From Terriglobia bacterium (GTDB lineage Bacteria > Acidobacteriota > Terriglobia > Acidiferrales > UBA7541): 58,999 nucleotides of DNA. The stretch's first letter is position 1, and each line of letters opens with the position of its first letter. The notes under the pieces were generated by a model that saw only the letters and a program-made list of their open reading frames with translations, was not told the origin of the DNA and ran no database searches. Below are positions 8,395 to 19,254 of the stretch, one piece after another. The stretch covers positions 1 to 58,999 of the forward strand of contig JAIQFG010000016.1 of the NCBI GenBank assembly GCA_020073375.1, in the 5' to 3' direction. The position numbers and the translations under genes are program-made.

Positions 8395-9276
8395 CTATGC
8401 CGGCTGCTTTTGCCGCGCCGCCATCGCACGCAGGCCGGCATTCGGGGCCCGCTTCGGAAGATTGATGGCCGAGCCCCAATGCCGTATGAAATAGCGGTCC
8501 ACAAGGTAATCCACGGCCACACCGGCTGGGACCAGCGCGACGGCCGGAGCCAGCAGCAGCGTCCAGCGCTCCTCGCGCATCATTTCCATGCACAGCTGCA
8601 GGATGTCGCGCGTCAATTTCCAATAGCCGCCCATTTCGCCGTGCAGGCGGCCGTATCCGGCGCGCAGCCCGGCAAAAAACTCATCCTTGGTTCGCGCGCC
8701 CGGAACTTCCGTGTACGTTGTGCCCACCGAAGCCAGCGCGTGCGCATCGCTTCCGGCCACCTGCACCTTGCACCGGCGCCATGCAAACTCCTCGGCGTGC
8801 TTGTTGGCGGCAGGCAGCATCTGGCCGTTGCGCGCCTCCACGCCTGGGAAATATCCGGCAAACCATTCAAAATCATCGGCGTTGCGCCGCCCGGTCACCG
8901 CGGCGAAAATGTGGTTGATGGTGAAGAACAGGCGCTGCTCGGAAAGATAGGCCAGCAGGCGGATCATGTCATCGCGCCGGCGGGCGATCTCGACATGCTG
9001 GCGTTCATTCAGGTCGTAAACGCCCACATGAACGTTGGTCCCGCTGGGCATGCGGCAGGAAACCTCTTCGCTGACAAAGAAATCGGGATAGCGGCGCAGT
9101 TCCTCCGCGCCGGTGATCGAGTCATGGTCGGTCAGGGTGATCAGGTCCATGCCGCGCTTTCGCAGCGTGGAGTAGACATCGCTCGGAGCGCTGTGGCTTT
9201 CCAGAAAAAAATGGCGCAGGATAGCCACAGGCAGGGTGCCTGAGTGTCGCGAGTGAACGTGCAGGTCGCATTTCAT
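8395..9276 (-). CDS. Membrane-anchored PHP-domain phosphoesterase
   Basis: A 293-residue protein. I start it at the ATG of MKCDLHVHSRHSG because PHP domains begin with this HxH motif; a TTG 15 codons upstream is possible but less likely. Further PHP metal-ligand motifs are LTDHDSITG, NVHVGVYDL, INHIFAAVTGR, VEARNG and GSDAHALASVGTTYTEV. After the catalytic domain, near residue 245, comes one hydrophobic segment (LLLAPAVALVPAGVAVDYLV) and a basic tail, so the enzyme is probably fixed to the inner membrane with a small cytoplasmic C-terminus. PHP enzymes hydrolyse phosphate esters with a trinuclear metal centre. The gene is divergent from an MGDG-synthase-like glycosyltransferase only 120 bases away, which hints at a shared role in the envelope. 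Confidence 0.88.
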   Translation of the reverse strand: MKCDLHVHSRHSGTLPVAILRHFFLESHSAPSDVYSTLRKRGMDLITLTDHDSITGAEELRRYPDFFVSEEVSCRMPSGTNVHVGVYDLNERQHVEIARRRDDMIRLLAYLSEQRLFFTINHIFAAVTGRRNADDFEWFAGYFPGVEARNGQMLPAANKHAEEFAWRRCKVQVAGSDAHALASVGTTYTEVPGARTKDEFFAGLRAGYGRLHGEMGGYWKLTRDILQLCMEMMREERWTLLLAPAVALVPAGVAVDYLVDRYFIRHWGSAINLPKRAPNAGLRAMAARQKQPA

Positions 9277-9396
9277 CGTGTGGAAATCTTCGCAAATGAA
9301 CTTTGCTAACTTGTTACGCAATGTTGAACAAATCGTAAGAATTGTTTGTTACTGATTGAACACAAATAAGTTACCGCCAGGGAGGATCGACTATAG

Positions 9397-10575
9397 ATGG
9401 CAGACGGAATGCCCGTACAGCAACCTTCCAAACGCCGCATCCAGCTTGTTTTTTTTGACGCCGGGGGCGGACACCGCAATGCCGCCACCGCCCTGCAGGT
9501 GCAAATCGAGCGCCAGGGCCTTCCCCTCGACGTATCACTCGTAAACCTTCAAGAAGTACTTGATACCCTGGACATCCTGCGGAAATACGCCGGCATTCGA
9601 ATCGAAGACATGTACAACAAGATGTTGCGCAATGGCTGGACACTGGGCAGCCCGCAACTGATGCGCGTGTTGCAATGGGTGATCCGGATCAACCATGGGC
9701 CGACGGTAAAGGTGCTGGAGAAGTTCTGGAAAGAGGGCGCGCCGGACATGCTGGTCTCGCTGGTGCCGCATTTTAACCGCGCCATGCGCGAAAGTTTCGA
9801 TCGGGCGTTTCCGGGCCGGCCGTTCGTCACCGTTCTCACCGACCTGGCGGATTATCCGAAGCATTTCTGGATTGAAAGCCAGCCGCAATACCTGGTCTGC
9901 GGAACCGAGCATGCCGTGGAACAGGCCCGGGAATTGGGACACACGGATGGCGGCGTGTTTCAGACCTCCGGCATGATCCTGCATCCCCGGTTTTACGAGC
10001 CGGACCCCGCCGACCGGATCGCCGAACGGAAAAAACTGGGGCTGGATCCCGATCTTCCCACCGGCATCGTGCTGTTCGGCGGGTACGGCACCTGGAAAAT
10101 GCTGGATATTTTGCGGCAAATCAATCAGTCCTCGCTGCAGGTGCAGCTGATTCTGATTTGCGGGAAAAATGAAAGATTGGCGGCGGCCCTGCGCAGCGAA
10201 AAAAGCCGCATTCCGATCCACGTGGAAGGATTCACGACGCAGATTCCGTACTTCATGGCGCTATCGGATTTCTTCATCGGCAAGCCGGGCCCGGGCAGCA
10301 TCAGCGAGGCGCTCGCCAAACATCTGCCGGTGATCATCGATTGCAACGCCTGGACGCTACCGCAGGAACGCTACAACGCGCAGTGGGTGCGCGAAAAAGC
10401 GGTGGGAATCGTGGTGCCCAATCACCGCCAGACTGCCGGCGCCGTCACGCAGTTGCTGCAGCCGGGGGAGCTGGAGAGATATCGCCGGCGCGCGGCCGCC
10501 ATGCACAATCAGGCGATTTTCGAGATTCCGCGAATATTTGAAAAAATTCTGAACAATGGGAATGGGGTTCAGTAG
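9397..10575 (+). CDS. MGDG-synthase/GT28-like glycosyltransferase
   Basis: A 392-residue cytoplasmic-face glycosyltransferase of the GT-B fold. The N-terminal GGGHRNAATAL is the MGDG-synthase-type acceptor-lipid motif. The C-terminal half carries the nucleotide-sugar site typical of GT28: LFGGYGTWKML, ILICGKNERL and GKPGPGSISEALAKHLPVII. Related enzymes add glucose or galactose to diacylglycerol or GlcNAc to lipid II; the closest functional guess is a glycolipid synthase. GGGAGG lies about ten bases before the ATG. The stop codon falls inside the first arm of the following REP doublet, so the repeat may have supplied it. Divergent partner: a membrane-anchored PHP phosphoesterase. Confidence 0.85.
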   Translation: MADGMPVQQPSKRRIQLVFFDAGGGHRNAATALQVQIERQGLPLDVSLVNLQEVLDTLDILRKYAGIRIEDMYNKMLRNGWTLGSPQLMRVLQWVIRINHGPTVKVLEKFWKEGAPDMLVSLVPHFNRAMRESFDRAFPGRPFVTVLTDLADYPKHFWIESQPQYLVCGTEHAVEQARELGHTDGGVFQTSGMILHPRFYEPDPADRIAERKKLGLDPDLPTGIVLFGGYGTWKMLDILRQINQSSLQVQLILICGKNERLAAALRSEKSRIPIHVEGFTTQIPYFMALSDFFIGKPGPGSISEALAKHLPVIIDCNAWTLPQERYNAQWVREKAVGIVVPNHRQTAGAVTQLLQPGELERYRRRAAAMHNQAIFEIPRIFEKILNNGNGVQ

Positions 10576-10644
10576 GACAGGCTTCAGCCTGTCTGCCTTT
10601 CGTCCGCCCAAAACAAAAAGCGACAGGCTGAAGCCTGTCCTACT
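10571..10644. repeat. Perfect 23-bp inverted repeat (GGACAGGCTTCAGCCTGTC family)
   Basis: Left arm AGTAGGACAGGCTTCAGCCT continuing to GTC, right arm its exact reverse complement. Each arm is internally palindromic (GACAGGCT TC AGCCTGTC). It overlaps the stop codon of the glycosyltransferase (the TAG of AGTAGG) and separates it from the convergent hydrolase gene. A related copy with one decayed arm lies in the 2-oxoacid dehydrogenase operon. Confidence 0.93.
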
Positions 10645-10649
10645 TAGGG

Positions 10650-12728
10650 CTACTTCGGCAGTAGGTTTTTGCTCGATACTTCCTTCAGGTCTTTCCTAAG
10701 TTCTCGCTCCCCATCGAACGGTAGCAAGTACCCCGCCGCGACGAGGTTGTCGATCGCCTTGTGCAATAGGGCGGAGTATCCATCCATGTTCCCATACCGC
10801 TCTTCGATCGACAGGCGTGGGTCGCCGGCGGCAACGCGGTCTGCCTTGGTTTTTGGGAACGGGATGTACTGGCCGGCGCCTTCGCAGCCGTCGTCGTTTT
10901 GCGGGGCTGCGCGGACGGCCCAGCCGGTGTACGTTGCCAAAGGCACCTGAATTTCGGGCAAGCGGAGACCGGCGATGTCGTTGCCGTCCGCATCCACTTT
11001 GGGCACATAGCTCGGATAGATCGCGCCGTTGGCGGGATTGTCCTGGTAGGGCAGTTGGAATTTCGGCGGATTCAGCGCGGGAATTCCGGTCTCATAAAAA
11101 TCCGGGCCGTAGTTCAGCAGGTACCGCGTGGTTTTGAATCCGGTGTAGGCGACTCCGGGAATGCGGGGAAATCCCGTCGAGGCCTGATCGGGTTTCACCA
11201 GCGTTCCGTCCGAAAGTTTCGGAAAGCGGCTGGGCGGCGGCGGCGTTCCGGCGGTAGCCCATTTGTCCATGGCCGTGAACAACGCGCGCTGCACGTCCTG
11301 CGAATCGAGGGGATTCAGGAGCTGCTGGCAGGCGCCGCGCGACGCGCCGTTGCCGGTGCCGTGCTGCATGCTGGACATGAAATAAATCCGCGTGAACGGC
11401 GAGTCCGGCAAATCTTCCTTGCCCGCGGGATCGGTTGTCATCAGCGACGCGGCCTTCACCCAGTATTCGTTCGCGGAAAAAATCTCCATGGCGAAGGGGC
11501 ACGTGTGAGTCTTCTCGCACCTCGCGTAACGGCTGTCGGTTTTGCCGGTGATCGGGTCGGTGGTGGCCACGTTCGCGAACGGGAAGCGGCCTTCGACATA
11601 CAGATGATCCTGGCGGTTGCGCTCGGTGCGTCCGGGTTGCGACCAGCGGTAATTCATGCTGATGCCGTCGCCGGCGGCGATCCACTGCATCATGCCGTCG
11701 AAGACCTGCTTGCCATTCTCCGCCTGATTAAAGCCCAGGTAGCGGAAGTCGTTCAGGAAGCGGCCAGGCTGGGAAACCACTTCAGTGTAAATGCGCTGGA
11801 TGTCGCCCGCCAGGGGATTGGCGTTGCCGAAATCATCCTTGGCCGCGTAGCGCAGCCAGGCGTTCCAGTCCCGGACCGCGGCGAAGCCCACGCCGTTGAC
11901 CGTGGGATCTTTCGCGGTATAGCTGAATTCATAGATGTCGTTCCGCACGAAAGGAGTTCCCGCGGGGAGCAATTGAATTGCGGTGCCGTCGGAATTGTAT
12001 TGCCAGCCGGAGGCGGGAATTTTTTCGGGCGTGTCGTTCAGATGCACGCGGTGCGTGAGTGTCGCTTTCGACCGGTCGAGCGACGCAGCAGGATACGCGA
12101 GTTCGTAGGACGTTGCGGCGTTCACGATGTATTCGTAGGCAGGCCCGGTGATGGGCGAGCCGTCAGGGTTTTTTGCGACTGGCAACGTGATGGTCGTATT
12201 GAAATCCGCGGAACTGTTTCCGGCCGATGCGTCCCAGCCGCTGAAGACGATCGAGTAGCCCTGCGGCATCAGGAAGGAGTCCGCAAGCAATGCGGTATCT
12301 CTTACGGAGCCCGGATCGTCGCCGCCGACGCCGCGGTTGAATGCGGCGATGGTTCTCCTGCCGCGGTTGGGCGGCTCGTACACCATTTTGTGATTGCCCT
12401 TGGCGAGGTCGATGGGCTTCAGAATATAAAAGTCGAAGGAATATTCCACCTTGCCCGCGGCGTTTCGCGGAGCGAGCTGCAGATCGACGATGACCGCGTT
12501 TTGGGGATCTTTCGGATCGAGCTCGCCGAACGCTCTTCCGGCGATTTTTTCGTATTGCCCGACGCCGGGCCAGGAATAGCCGCCAAATGTGGGCGATTCC
12601 TTCGCCGTGATTTGAATTTTTGTAATGCGCGCGCGGGCCGGCGGCGCGGCGAATGCGCCCGCAATCAGGGCGCAGGAAATGGCGGCCCGCAAGGCCCGGC
12701 GAAAATGCGCTGGGGGGATTCCGGTCAT
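10650..12728 (-). CDS. Large exported alpha/beta-hydrolase-domain protein
   Basis: A 692-residue protein. I chose the ATG that opens a good signal peptide (MTGIPPAHFRRALRAAISCA, ending near PARA); upstream in-frame codons would put a Cys-rich tail before it. The body resembles the large 'alpha/beta hydrolase domain' proteins common in Acidobacteria and some Proteobacteria (FGGYSWPGVGQYEKIAGRAFG near the start, VYEPPNRGRRT, FSGWDAS). A candidate nucleophile region is GTGNGASRGACQQLL, preceded by FMSSMQHGTG. No experimentally fixed function is known to me. It stands alone between a REP doublet and a 370-bp gap, so context gives little. Exported location and hydrolase fold are likely; substrate unknown. 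Confidence 0.72.
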   Translation of the reverse strand: MTGIPPAHFRRALRAAISCALIAGAFAAPPARARITKIQITAKESPTFGGYSWPGVGQYEKIAGRAFGELDPKDPQNAVIVDLQLAPRNAAGKVEYSFDFYILKPIDLAKGNHKMVYEPPNRGRRTIAAFNRGVGGDDPGSVRDTALLADSFLMPQGYSIVFSGWDASAGNSSADFNTTITLPVAKNPDGSPITGPAYEYIVNAATSYELAYPAASLDRSKATLTHRVHLNDTPEKIPASGWQYNSDGTAIQLLPAGTPFVRNDIYEFSYTAKDPTVNGVGFAAVRDWNAWLRYAAKDDFGNANPLAGDIQRIYTEVVSQPGRFLNDFRYLGFNQAENGKQVFDGMMQWIAAGDGISMNYRWSQPGRTERNRQDHLYVEGRFPFANVATTDPITGKTDSRYARCEKTHTCPFAMEIFSANEYWVKAASLMTTDPAGKEDLPDSPFTRIYFMSSMQHGTGNGASRGACQQLLNPLDSQDVQRALFTAMDKWATAGTPPPPSRFPKLSDGTLVKPDQASTGFPRIPGVAYTGFKTTRYLLNYGPDFYETGIPALNPPKFQLPYQDNPANGAIYPSYVPKVDADGNDIAGLRLPEIQVPLATYTGWAVRAAPQNDDGCEGAGQYIPFPKTKADRVAAGDPRLSIEERYGNMDGYSALLHKAIDNLVAAGYLLPFDGERELRKDLKEVSSKNLLPK

Positions 12729-12865
12729 TGTTAGGTCACTCGAACTGCGCAGACACAGGATGCAGTGCGCGCCCATAATACACCTGCGCACCGGGTTGGC
12801 AAGGCGGCAGGAGACCGACAGTGATGCATTTTCACTTACGACTTGTCGAAGTTATGGAACGGTTT

Positions 12866-12940
12866 CGTAGCGCCGGCGTCTCGCCGGCTCTTTTCCGTTC
12901 TCCCGCAACTACAGGATGCTGCCAAGATGCTGGCGCTACG
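12866..12940. repeat. Decayed paired palindrome (GCGCCGGCGTCTCGCCGGC family)
   Basis: Left arm CGTAGCGCCGGCGTCTCGCC; the right arm (GCCAAGATGCTGGCGCTACG) is a partly mutated reverse complement. A related, compact palindrome occurs at about 28.3 kb. It lies in the gap upstream of the gamma-glutamylcyclotransferase-like gene. Confidence 0.6.
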
Positions 12941-13098
12941 GGAATTCTCCATCGCGCGGCGAAGGCCGCAGGGTTGCTCAATCAGATATGGACTTGCCCC
13001 TCGGGCGTTTGCTCTCCCGCGCCAACCCCGATACAATGAAACTTCACGCCGAATCATCTCAAAACGTCTCAACCCGTCCGATCATTGTGAAAGGAAAT

Positions 13099-13554
13099 AT
13101 GGCTTCCAGAACTGTCTGGCATTTTGCTTATGGCAGTAATATGAACCGGGCGCAAATGCTTTCGCGCGTCGGAAACATTCTCGAGGAACACAACGCGCAT
13201 TTGGATAACTACGAACTGCGCTTCAACAAGAAAGTGCGCGGCGGCACGGCCGGCGCCAATATTCAGCCCGCTTCCGGAAAAACCGTGTACGGCGTGCTGT
13301 ACAAGATCGAGGAAAACAGTTTCCGGAGCCTGGACCGCTACGAAGGCGTTCCCGAACATTACCGGCGCATCGAGGTGCGCGTGAAGCCCGATGACGGGGA
13401 ACCGGTTCCGGCGCAGATTTACATTGCGTCGCGGATCGAAAAGGGCTTGCGTCCTGCGGCGCACTATTTGCAGCTGATTCTCGACGGCGCGGGGGAACAC
13501 AGTTTTCCCGCATCGTATATAGGCGAGATCAAGACCGCGGCCGGGACGGCCTGA
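13099..13554 (+). CDS. Gamma-glutamylcyclotransferase-like (AIG2/GGCT fold) protein
   Basis: A 151-residue protein starting at the ATG preceded by AAGGA. The N-terminal motif FAYGSNMN is the conserved substrate-binding loop of the GGCT/AIG2 family. The catalytic Glu candidate is in RYEGVPEHYRRIEV, and the C-terminal part (AAHYLQLILDGAGEH) matches the usual end of the fold. Members open or cyclise gamma-glutamyl peptides, or act on small amine adducts. Another in-frame ATG lies 21 codons upstream but its residues do not fit the family. It precedes the acyl-CoA dehydrogenase gene by 74 bases in the same direction, though no functional link is obvious. Confidence 0.85.
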   Translation: MASRTVWHFAYGSNMNRAQMLSRVGNILEEHNAHLDNYELRFNKKVRGGTAGANIQPASGKTVYGVLYKIEENSFRSLDRYEGVPEHYRRIEVRVKPDDGEPVPAQIYIASRIEKGLRPAAHYLQLILDGAGEHSFPASYIGEIKTAAGTA

Positions 13555-13628
13555 CAGGCCTGAAAACTCCGAGAAGCCGGATCGCCGCGAGTTGCATCTG
13601 ACTTATTGTCTGCCAACCAGGAGGCATC

Positions 13629-15428
<1,800 letters not shown>

Positions 15429-15847
15429 AGCCAAGATCGCCTAGCCGTCAGTTCCGCTTAGCTTCATCCATTTGTTTTCTCTCGACGTCGGGGCACAGTC
15501 CGCCGCGGCGAATGCGCCTACGGCCGACCCTCAGCGGCCTTCCTCCTGAATTCTCACTCATCCAATCCCCATTTTGAGCTGTCTCTTTTCGGAGACACAG
15601 CCCGGTTTGAAGCCGAACCGACTTTCTAAAACTTCGTCGGATTCCTCCAGAAAATTGCAGTTTCCAATCCTGATTTTCATAGAAAGGTGCGGTTTCTAGC
15701 GTACTGGTACGCGTGCAACCAGGGGTCTAGAGATTTCCACACCTCTGTACCATGGGATTAGTGCCATCTCATGGTTTAATGTTGGCTCGCGTCTTTTGGA
15801 TGGTGACTTGCATCAAAAGTAAGTGCACGGGGGAAAGGACCTCTCAG
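15429..15847. other. Non-coding gap with a small palindrome
   Basis: About 420 bases without a convincing gene. A short inverted repeat GCGTAC-TG-GTACGC at 15699-15712 could be an operator or small hairpin. I see no tRNA or known riboswitch. Confidence 0.4.
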
Positions 15848-16141
15848 GTGAAAGCAAGCAAGGTGTGGAGTGAGAAGAAAGCCCGCAAGTGGATGTGGGT
15901 TGGGTTGGCGGCTTTTGTCGCCCTGCAGATTTACTTCGTACAGGAAATGCTGGCCGCATTGATACTGTTTACAGGCGTTTTCGTGATTTTCGCGCTGGTG
16001 GCTCTTGTGCTGTACCTGGTGGACCGGGCCGGGCAATGGGGCCTGGGCTGGGCCGGGAATCAGGCGCGCCGGGGCATGGCCCTGGCTGAGGACCTCAGTA
16101 AAAAGCAGCTCCGCCGTCCACGTTCAGAGACTGCCCAGTAA
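15848..16141 (+). CDS. Small two-helix membrane protein, unknown function
   Basis: A 97-residue hypothetical protein. I favour the GTG start because a GGGGGAAAGGA sequence lies upstream and the protein then opens with a basic stretch (VKASKVWSEKKARKWMW) before two closely spaced hydrophobic helices (VGLAAFVALQIYFVQEM and LAALILFTGVFVIFALVALV). A basic tail follows. This is the layout of a small inner-membrane protein with both ends inside. Its last 47 bases overlap the 3' end of the convergent SDR gene, which weakens the case for the C-terminal residues. In-frame ATG codons at 15752 and 15800 are alternative starts. No family assignment. Confidence 0.5.
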   Translation: MKASKVWSEKKARKWMWVGLAAFVALQIYFVQEMLAALILFTGVFVIFALVALVLYLVDRAGQWGLGWAGNQARRGMALAEDLSKKQLRRPRSETAQ

Positions 16142-16877
16142 TCGCACTGGCATGTTCCGAGCACAGGAAGAGCGCCGCCGCGGCAATTTCGTCGGCGGTT
16201 TGCCCTCTTCCTTGCAGAATCGTGTTCAGGAACCCTTTCAGCTGGTCTTCCTCGGAAACACCCAGCCGTTCAGCGAGCACGTGGCCCAGATCCTTGGACA
16301 TGCGGGTCTCGGTGACCGGGCCAGGGCAGAGGGCGTTCACGCGGACGCCCTTGCGCGCCGCTTCGGCGGCCACCACGCGCGTCAAGCCGAGCATTCCGGC
16401 CTTGGCCGAGGCATAGGGCGAGCCCCATGCAAAGGCCGATTTAGCCGAAAGGCTCGAAATGTTCAGGATGGCCCCCGTGCCACGCGTGTACATCGCGGGA
16501 AGCACCAGACGCGTCAGTAGGTAGGCGCCGCGCAGGTGCACGGCGATCACGCGATCCCACTCGGCGGGCGAGATTTCCTCCACCGGCTTCACCGGACCAT
16601 AGTGCCCCGCATTGTTCACCAGAATATCCACGCGGCCGAATTCAGAAGTGGCGGCGCGGATCAGATTCTCGCAATGATTTTCGTCCGCCACGTCGGCGGC
16701 AACTGCCAGGCCGCGGCCTCCAACATCGCTGACTTCCTTTGCCACCGACTCGATTTCTGTTTTCGTGCGCGCTGCCACTACCACTGCCGCTCCTTCGGCC
16801 GCGAACTTCAATGCAATGGCTCGCCCGATCCCGCGGCCTCCGCCTGTAATCACTGTAATCTTCGATTCAAGTAACAT
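16095..16877 (-). CDS. Short-chain dehydrogenase/reductase (SDR)
   Basis: A 260-residue classical SDR. The NAD(P)-binding TGGGRGIG is at residues 11-18, the structural NNAG follows in VDILVNNAG, and the catalytic Ser-Tyr-Lys set is in ILNISSLSAKSAF and YASAKAG. The end (ITGQSLNVDGG) is typical of the FabG/3-oxoacyl reductase-like subgroup. An Ala-Arg after the first strand (VVAARTKTE) suggests NADPH preference. GGGAGG precedes the ATG. The role is a cytosolic alcohol/ketone oxidoreduction with unknown substrate. It is divergent from ispH. Confidence 0.9.
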   Translation of the reverse strand: MLLESKITVITGGGRGIGRAIALKFAAEGAAVVVAARTKTEIESVAKEVSDVGGRGLAVAADVADENHCENLIRAATSEFGRVDILVNNAGHYGPVKPVEEISPAEWDRVIAVHLRGAYLLTRLVLPAMYTRGTGAILNISSLSAKSAFAWGSPYASAKAGMLGLTRVVAAEAARKGVRVNALCPGPVTETRMSKDLGHVLAERLGVSEEDQLKGFLNTILQGRGQTADEIAAAALFLCSEHASAITGQSLNVDGGAAFY

Positions 16878-17027
16878 TTGCGCCTCCCGGCCAAGTTTTG
16901 CAGGATAACACTCCGATTGGGCCGGCCCAAACTCCGCATTCCGCTTTGAGCCACGCAGGGTCCCTCGAAAGGTCGCCTAACACTTCCCCGCCGTGATACT
17001 GTATTAGGGAAATTTTGAGGGCGGGGA

Positions 17028-18002
17028 ATGAGCGAACAGGCCAAATCGTCGAGTGCGGAGAAGAGTTTAATCCGCGTGCGGCCGCGGGGATTTTGCGCGG
17101 GTGTGGTGCGCGCGGTGGACATCGTGGACCTGGCGCTGCAGGCCTATGGGCCGCCGGTGTACGTGCACCACGAAATCGTGCACAACCGGTACGTGGTGGA
17201 ACAGCTTCGCCAGAACGGCGCGATTTTTGTGGAGACGGTCGAGGAAGTTCCGCTGGGCGCGGTGCTGGTGTTCAGCGCGCACGGCGTGCCGCCCACCACG
17301 CGCGAAGAGGCGCGGCTGCGCGAGTTGCGCGTGATAGACGCCACCTGCCCGCTGGTCACCAAAGTGCATCTGGAGGCGCTGAAATTCGCGCGCGAGGGGC
17401 GCACCATCATTCTGATCGGGCATCGCGATCACCAGGAAATTGTAGGCACCTCGGGAGAGGCTCCGCGGCAGACCGTTGTGGTCGACAGCGTTGAGGCCGT
17501 GGACGCGCTGCAGGTTGCCGATCCCAACCGGCTTTCGTTTCTGACGCAGACCACGCTGAGCCTGTATGACACGCAGGAAATTGTCGCGCGGCTACGCGAG
17601 CGTTTTCCATCTATTGAAGGTCCCGCGTCGGACGACATCTGCTACGCGACGCAAAACCGGCAGGAAGCGGTCGAGCAATTGGCGCGCGAAGTGGACCTGA
17701 TCCTGGTGGTGGGCTCGCCCAATAGCTCGAACTCGAACCGCCTGGTGGAAGTCGCCAAGCGTTCGGGCGTTCCGGCCGAATTGATCGATGCCGCTAGCGA
17801 CATCGACCCGAAGTGGCTCGAGGGAATTCGCCGCGTGGGTTTGACGGCGGGCGCGTCCGCGCCGGAAGTTCTGGTCGAGCAGGTAAGCGAGCACCTGGCC
17901 GATCAGGGTTTCACCGATCAGCGCGACCTGGACCTGATCCGCGAAGATGTGCGGTTCACGCTGCCGGCGGAACTTACGAATATCGCGCCGATGCCGAAGT
18001 AG
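17028..18002 (+). CDS. ispH: 4-hydroxy-3-methylbut-2-enyl diphosphate reductase
   Basis: A 324-residue IspH (LytB), the last enzyme of the MEP isoprenoid pathway, which makes IPP and DMAPP with a [4Fe-4S] cluster. The three cluster cysteines are C23 (GFCAGVVRAV), C107 (IDATCPLV) and C205 (DICYATQNRQ). The His and substrate loops are seen in VHHEIVHNRYVV, FSAHGVPP and IGHRDHQEIVGTSGE, and VGSPNSSNSNRLVEVA closes the diphosphate site. Length and motif spacing are normal. A GAGGGCGGGGA stretch precedes the ATG. The gene is alone in its transcription direction, followed 160 bases later by an arginase-fold gene. Confidence 0.96.
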   Translation: MSEQAKSSSAEKSLIRVRPRGFCAGVVRAVDIVDLALQAYGPPVYVHHEIVHNRYVVEQLRQNGAIFVETVEEVPLGAVLVFSAHGVPPTTREEARLRELRVIDATCPLVTKVHLEALKFAREGRTIILIGHRDHQEIVGTSGEAPRQTVVVDSVEAVDALQVADPNRLSFLTQTTLSLYDTQEIVARLRERFPSIEGPASDDICYATQNRQEAVEQLAREVDLILVVGSPNSSNSNRLVEVAKRSGVPAELIDAASDIDPKWLEGIRRVGLTAGASAPEVLVEQVSEHLADQGFTDQRDLDLIREDVRFTLPAELTNIAPMPK

Positions 18003-18162
18003 GATTCACGGGCAGGTTTTTGTGAAATGCGATTGTAGTGTAAAGAGTGAGCCATGCGGTTTGCGGTCAACCAGGGGATTCGAGCTCCAATGTTGCAGCG
18101 GGCGTTTCTTCCAATGCCGGGAAAAGTGAGCGAAGCCCGCACCCGTTTTCAGGAGGGCGAAT

Positions 18163-19254
18163 TTGGCGGTCAAGATCATCCGTCAGGCGAAGAAAATTGC
18201 CTTGTTGGGTTCGGCGACCAGCGCGGCGGCGCTGCGCGCCGGGCACGAGCGCGCGCCCGCTGCATTGCGCGCCGCCGGCCTGGCGGAGGGCCTGAAGTCC
18301 CGGGGATTTGACGTCGCCGACCTGGGCGACACAGCCACGTACGTGTTTCAGCAGGACGACGAATTTCCCCGCGCGCGTAACGTTTCCGCGGTTTTAAAAT
18401 CCCTCAACGATTTGCGCCCCCGCGTCGAATTGGCCGTGAAATCCGGCGCGCTTCCCGTCATCCTGACCGGCGATTGCATCTCCGTACTGGCCGTCATCGC
18501 CGCCGCGCGCCGCTATCATCGCAACGTCAGCCTGATTTACATGGACCGCGACGCGGATCTCAACGTGCCGGCGACCACGCCGTCGGGCTGCGTCGATGGC
18601 ATGGTCATCTCGCAAGTCATCGGTCGCGGCGCGCCGGAGCTGGTGCGCTTCTGGGGCGAGCCGCCGCTGGTTCGCGAGCATGACGTGGCGCTGTTCGGAT
18701 TCGAGCGCCTGGATCCTCCGGAGGAACAGTTTCTGGCGGGTTCGCTGCTGCGCCGGCACCCGGCGATGGAAGTTTCGGCCGTGGGCCCGGCGGCTGCCGC
18801 GCGCGCGGCGATCGAGCGCGTCCATGCCGCCAATCACGAGTTTGTGCTTCATTTCGACGTCGACGTCATCAACAGCGAGGAATTTCCCTGGACCAATTTC
18901 CCCGGCTCCGGCGGCCTGTCCTGGAATGAAGTTCGCGAAGCGCTGCGCGTTTTCGCCGCGCAGCCCAATCTGGTGGCCATCGAAGTTGCCGCGTACAACC
19001 CGGACCTCGATCCAAACGGCGAAGGGGCGCGGAAGCTTGTCGATCTGCTGGCGGACGTGCTTTCGACGCGGCTGGAAGTTGCGCCCAGTCCGGTGCCAAG
19101 CAGTGAACCAGCCGCTTCGAGTGCGGCTGCTCCCATCGAGGAACAACTTGCGGCCGGAGGTGATTCTTCTCCGGCGGAATCTCCCGCCGCATCATCCGCC
19201 GCAAATTCCACCGATCCGCAGGATCCGCCTCCGCCCGATTCCATTACTTCCTAG
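18163..19254 (+). CDS. Arginase-fold (ureohydrolase-like) protein with altered metal ligands
   Basis: A 363-residue protein starting at TTG; AGGAGG seven bases upstream and the absence of a better start support this. The fold is arginase/agmatinase-like: TGDCIS at about 103-107 aligns with GGDHS, MDRDADLN at 127-134 aligns with DAHxDxN, and HFDVDVIN with D232 and D234 aligns with SxDxD. The two metal-binding His residues of canonical arginases are thus Cys105 and Asp130. Cys in the first motif is known in some arginase-family proteins; the Asp in the second is less usual. Residues after ~305 form a Ser/Ala/Pro-rich, probably disordered tail. It may be a hydrolase with a changed metal site or a non-catalytic member. 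Confidence 0.8.
   Translation: MAVKIIRQAKKIALLGSATSAAALRAGHERAPAALRAAGLAEGLKSRGFDVADLGDTATYVFQQDDEFPRARNVSAVLKSLNDLRPRVELAVKSGALPVILTGDCISVLAVIAAARRYHRNVSLIYMDRDADLNVPATTPSGCVDGMVISQVIGRGAPELVRFWGEPPLVREHDVALFGFERLDPPEEQFLAGSLLRRHPAMEVSAVGPAAAARAAIERVHAANHEFVLHFDVDVINSEEFPWTNFPGSGGLSWNEVREALRVFAAQPNLVAIEVAAYNPDLDPNGEGARKLVDLLADVLSTRLEVAPSPVPSSEPAASSAAAPIEEQLAAGGDSSPAESPAASSAANSTDPQDPPPPDSITS

Noticed and set aside
10899..12734. Plus-strand open frame of 611 codons opposite the large hydrolase
   Set aside because: Antisense shadow with unnatural composition and no recognisable domain; the minus-strand gene has a signal peptide and family motifs.
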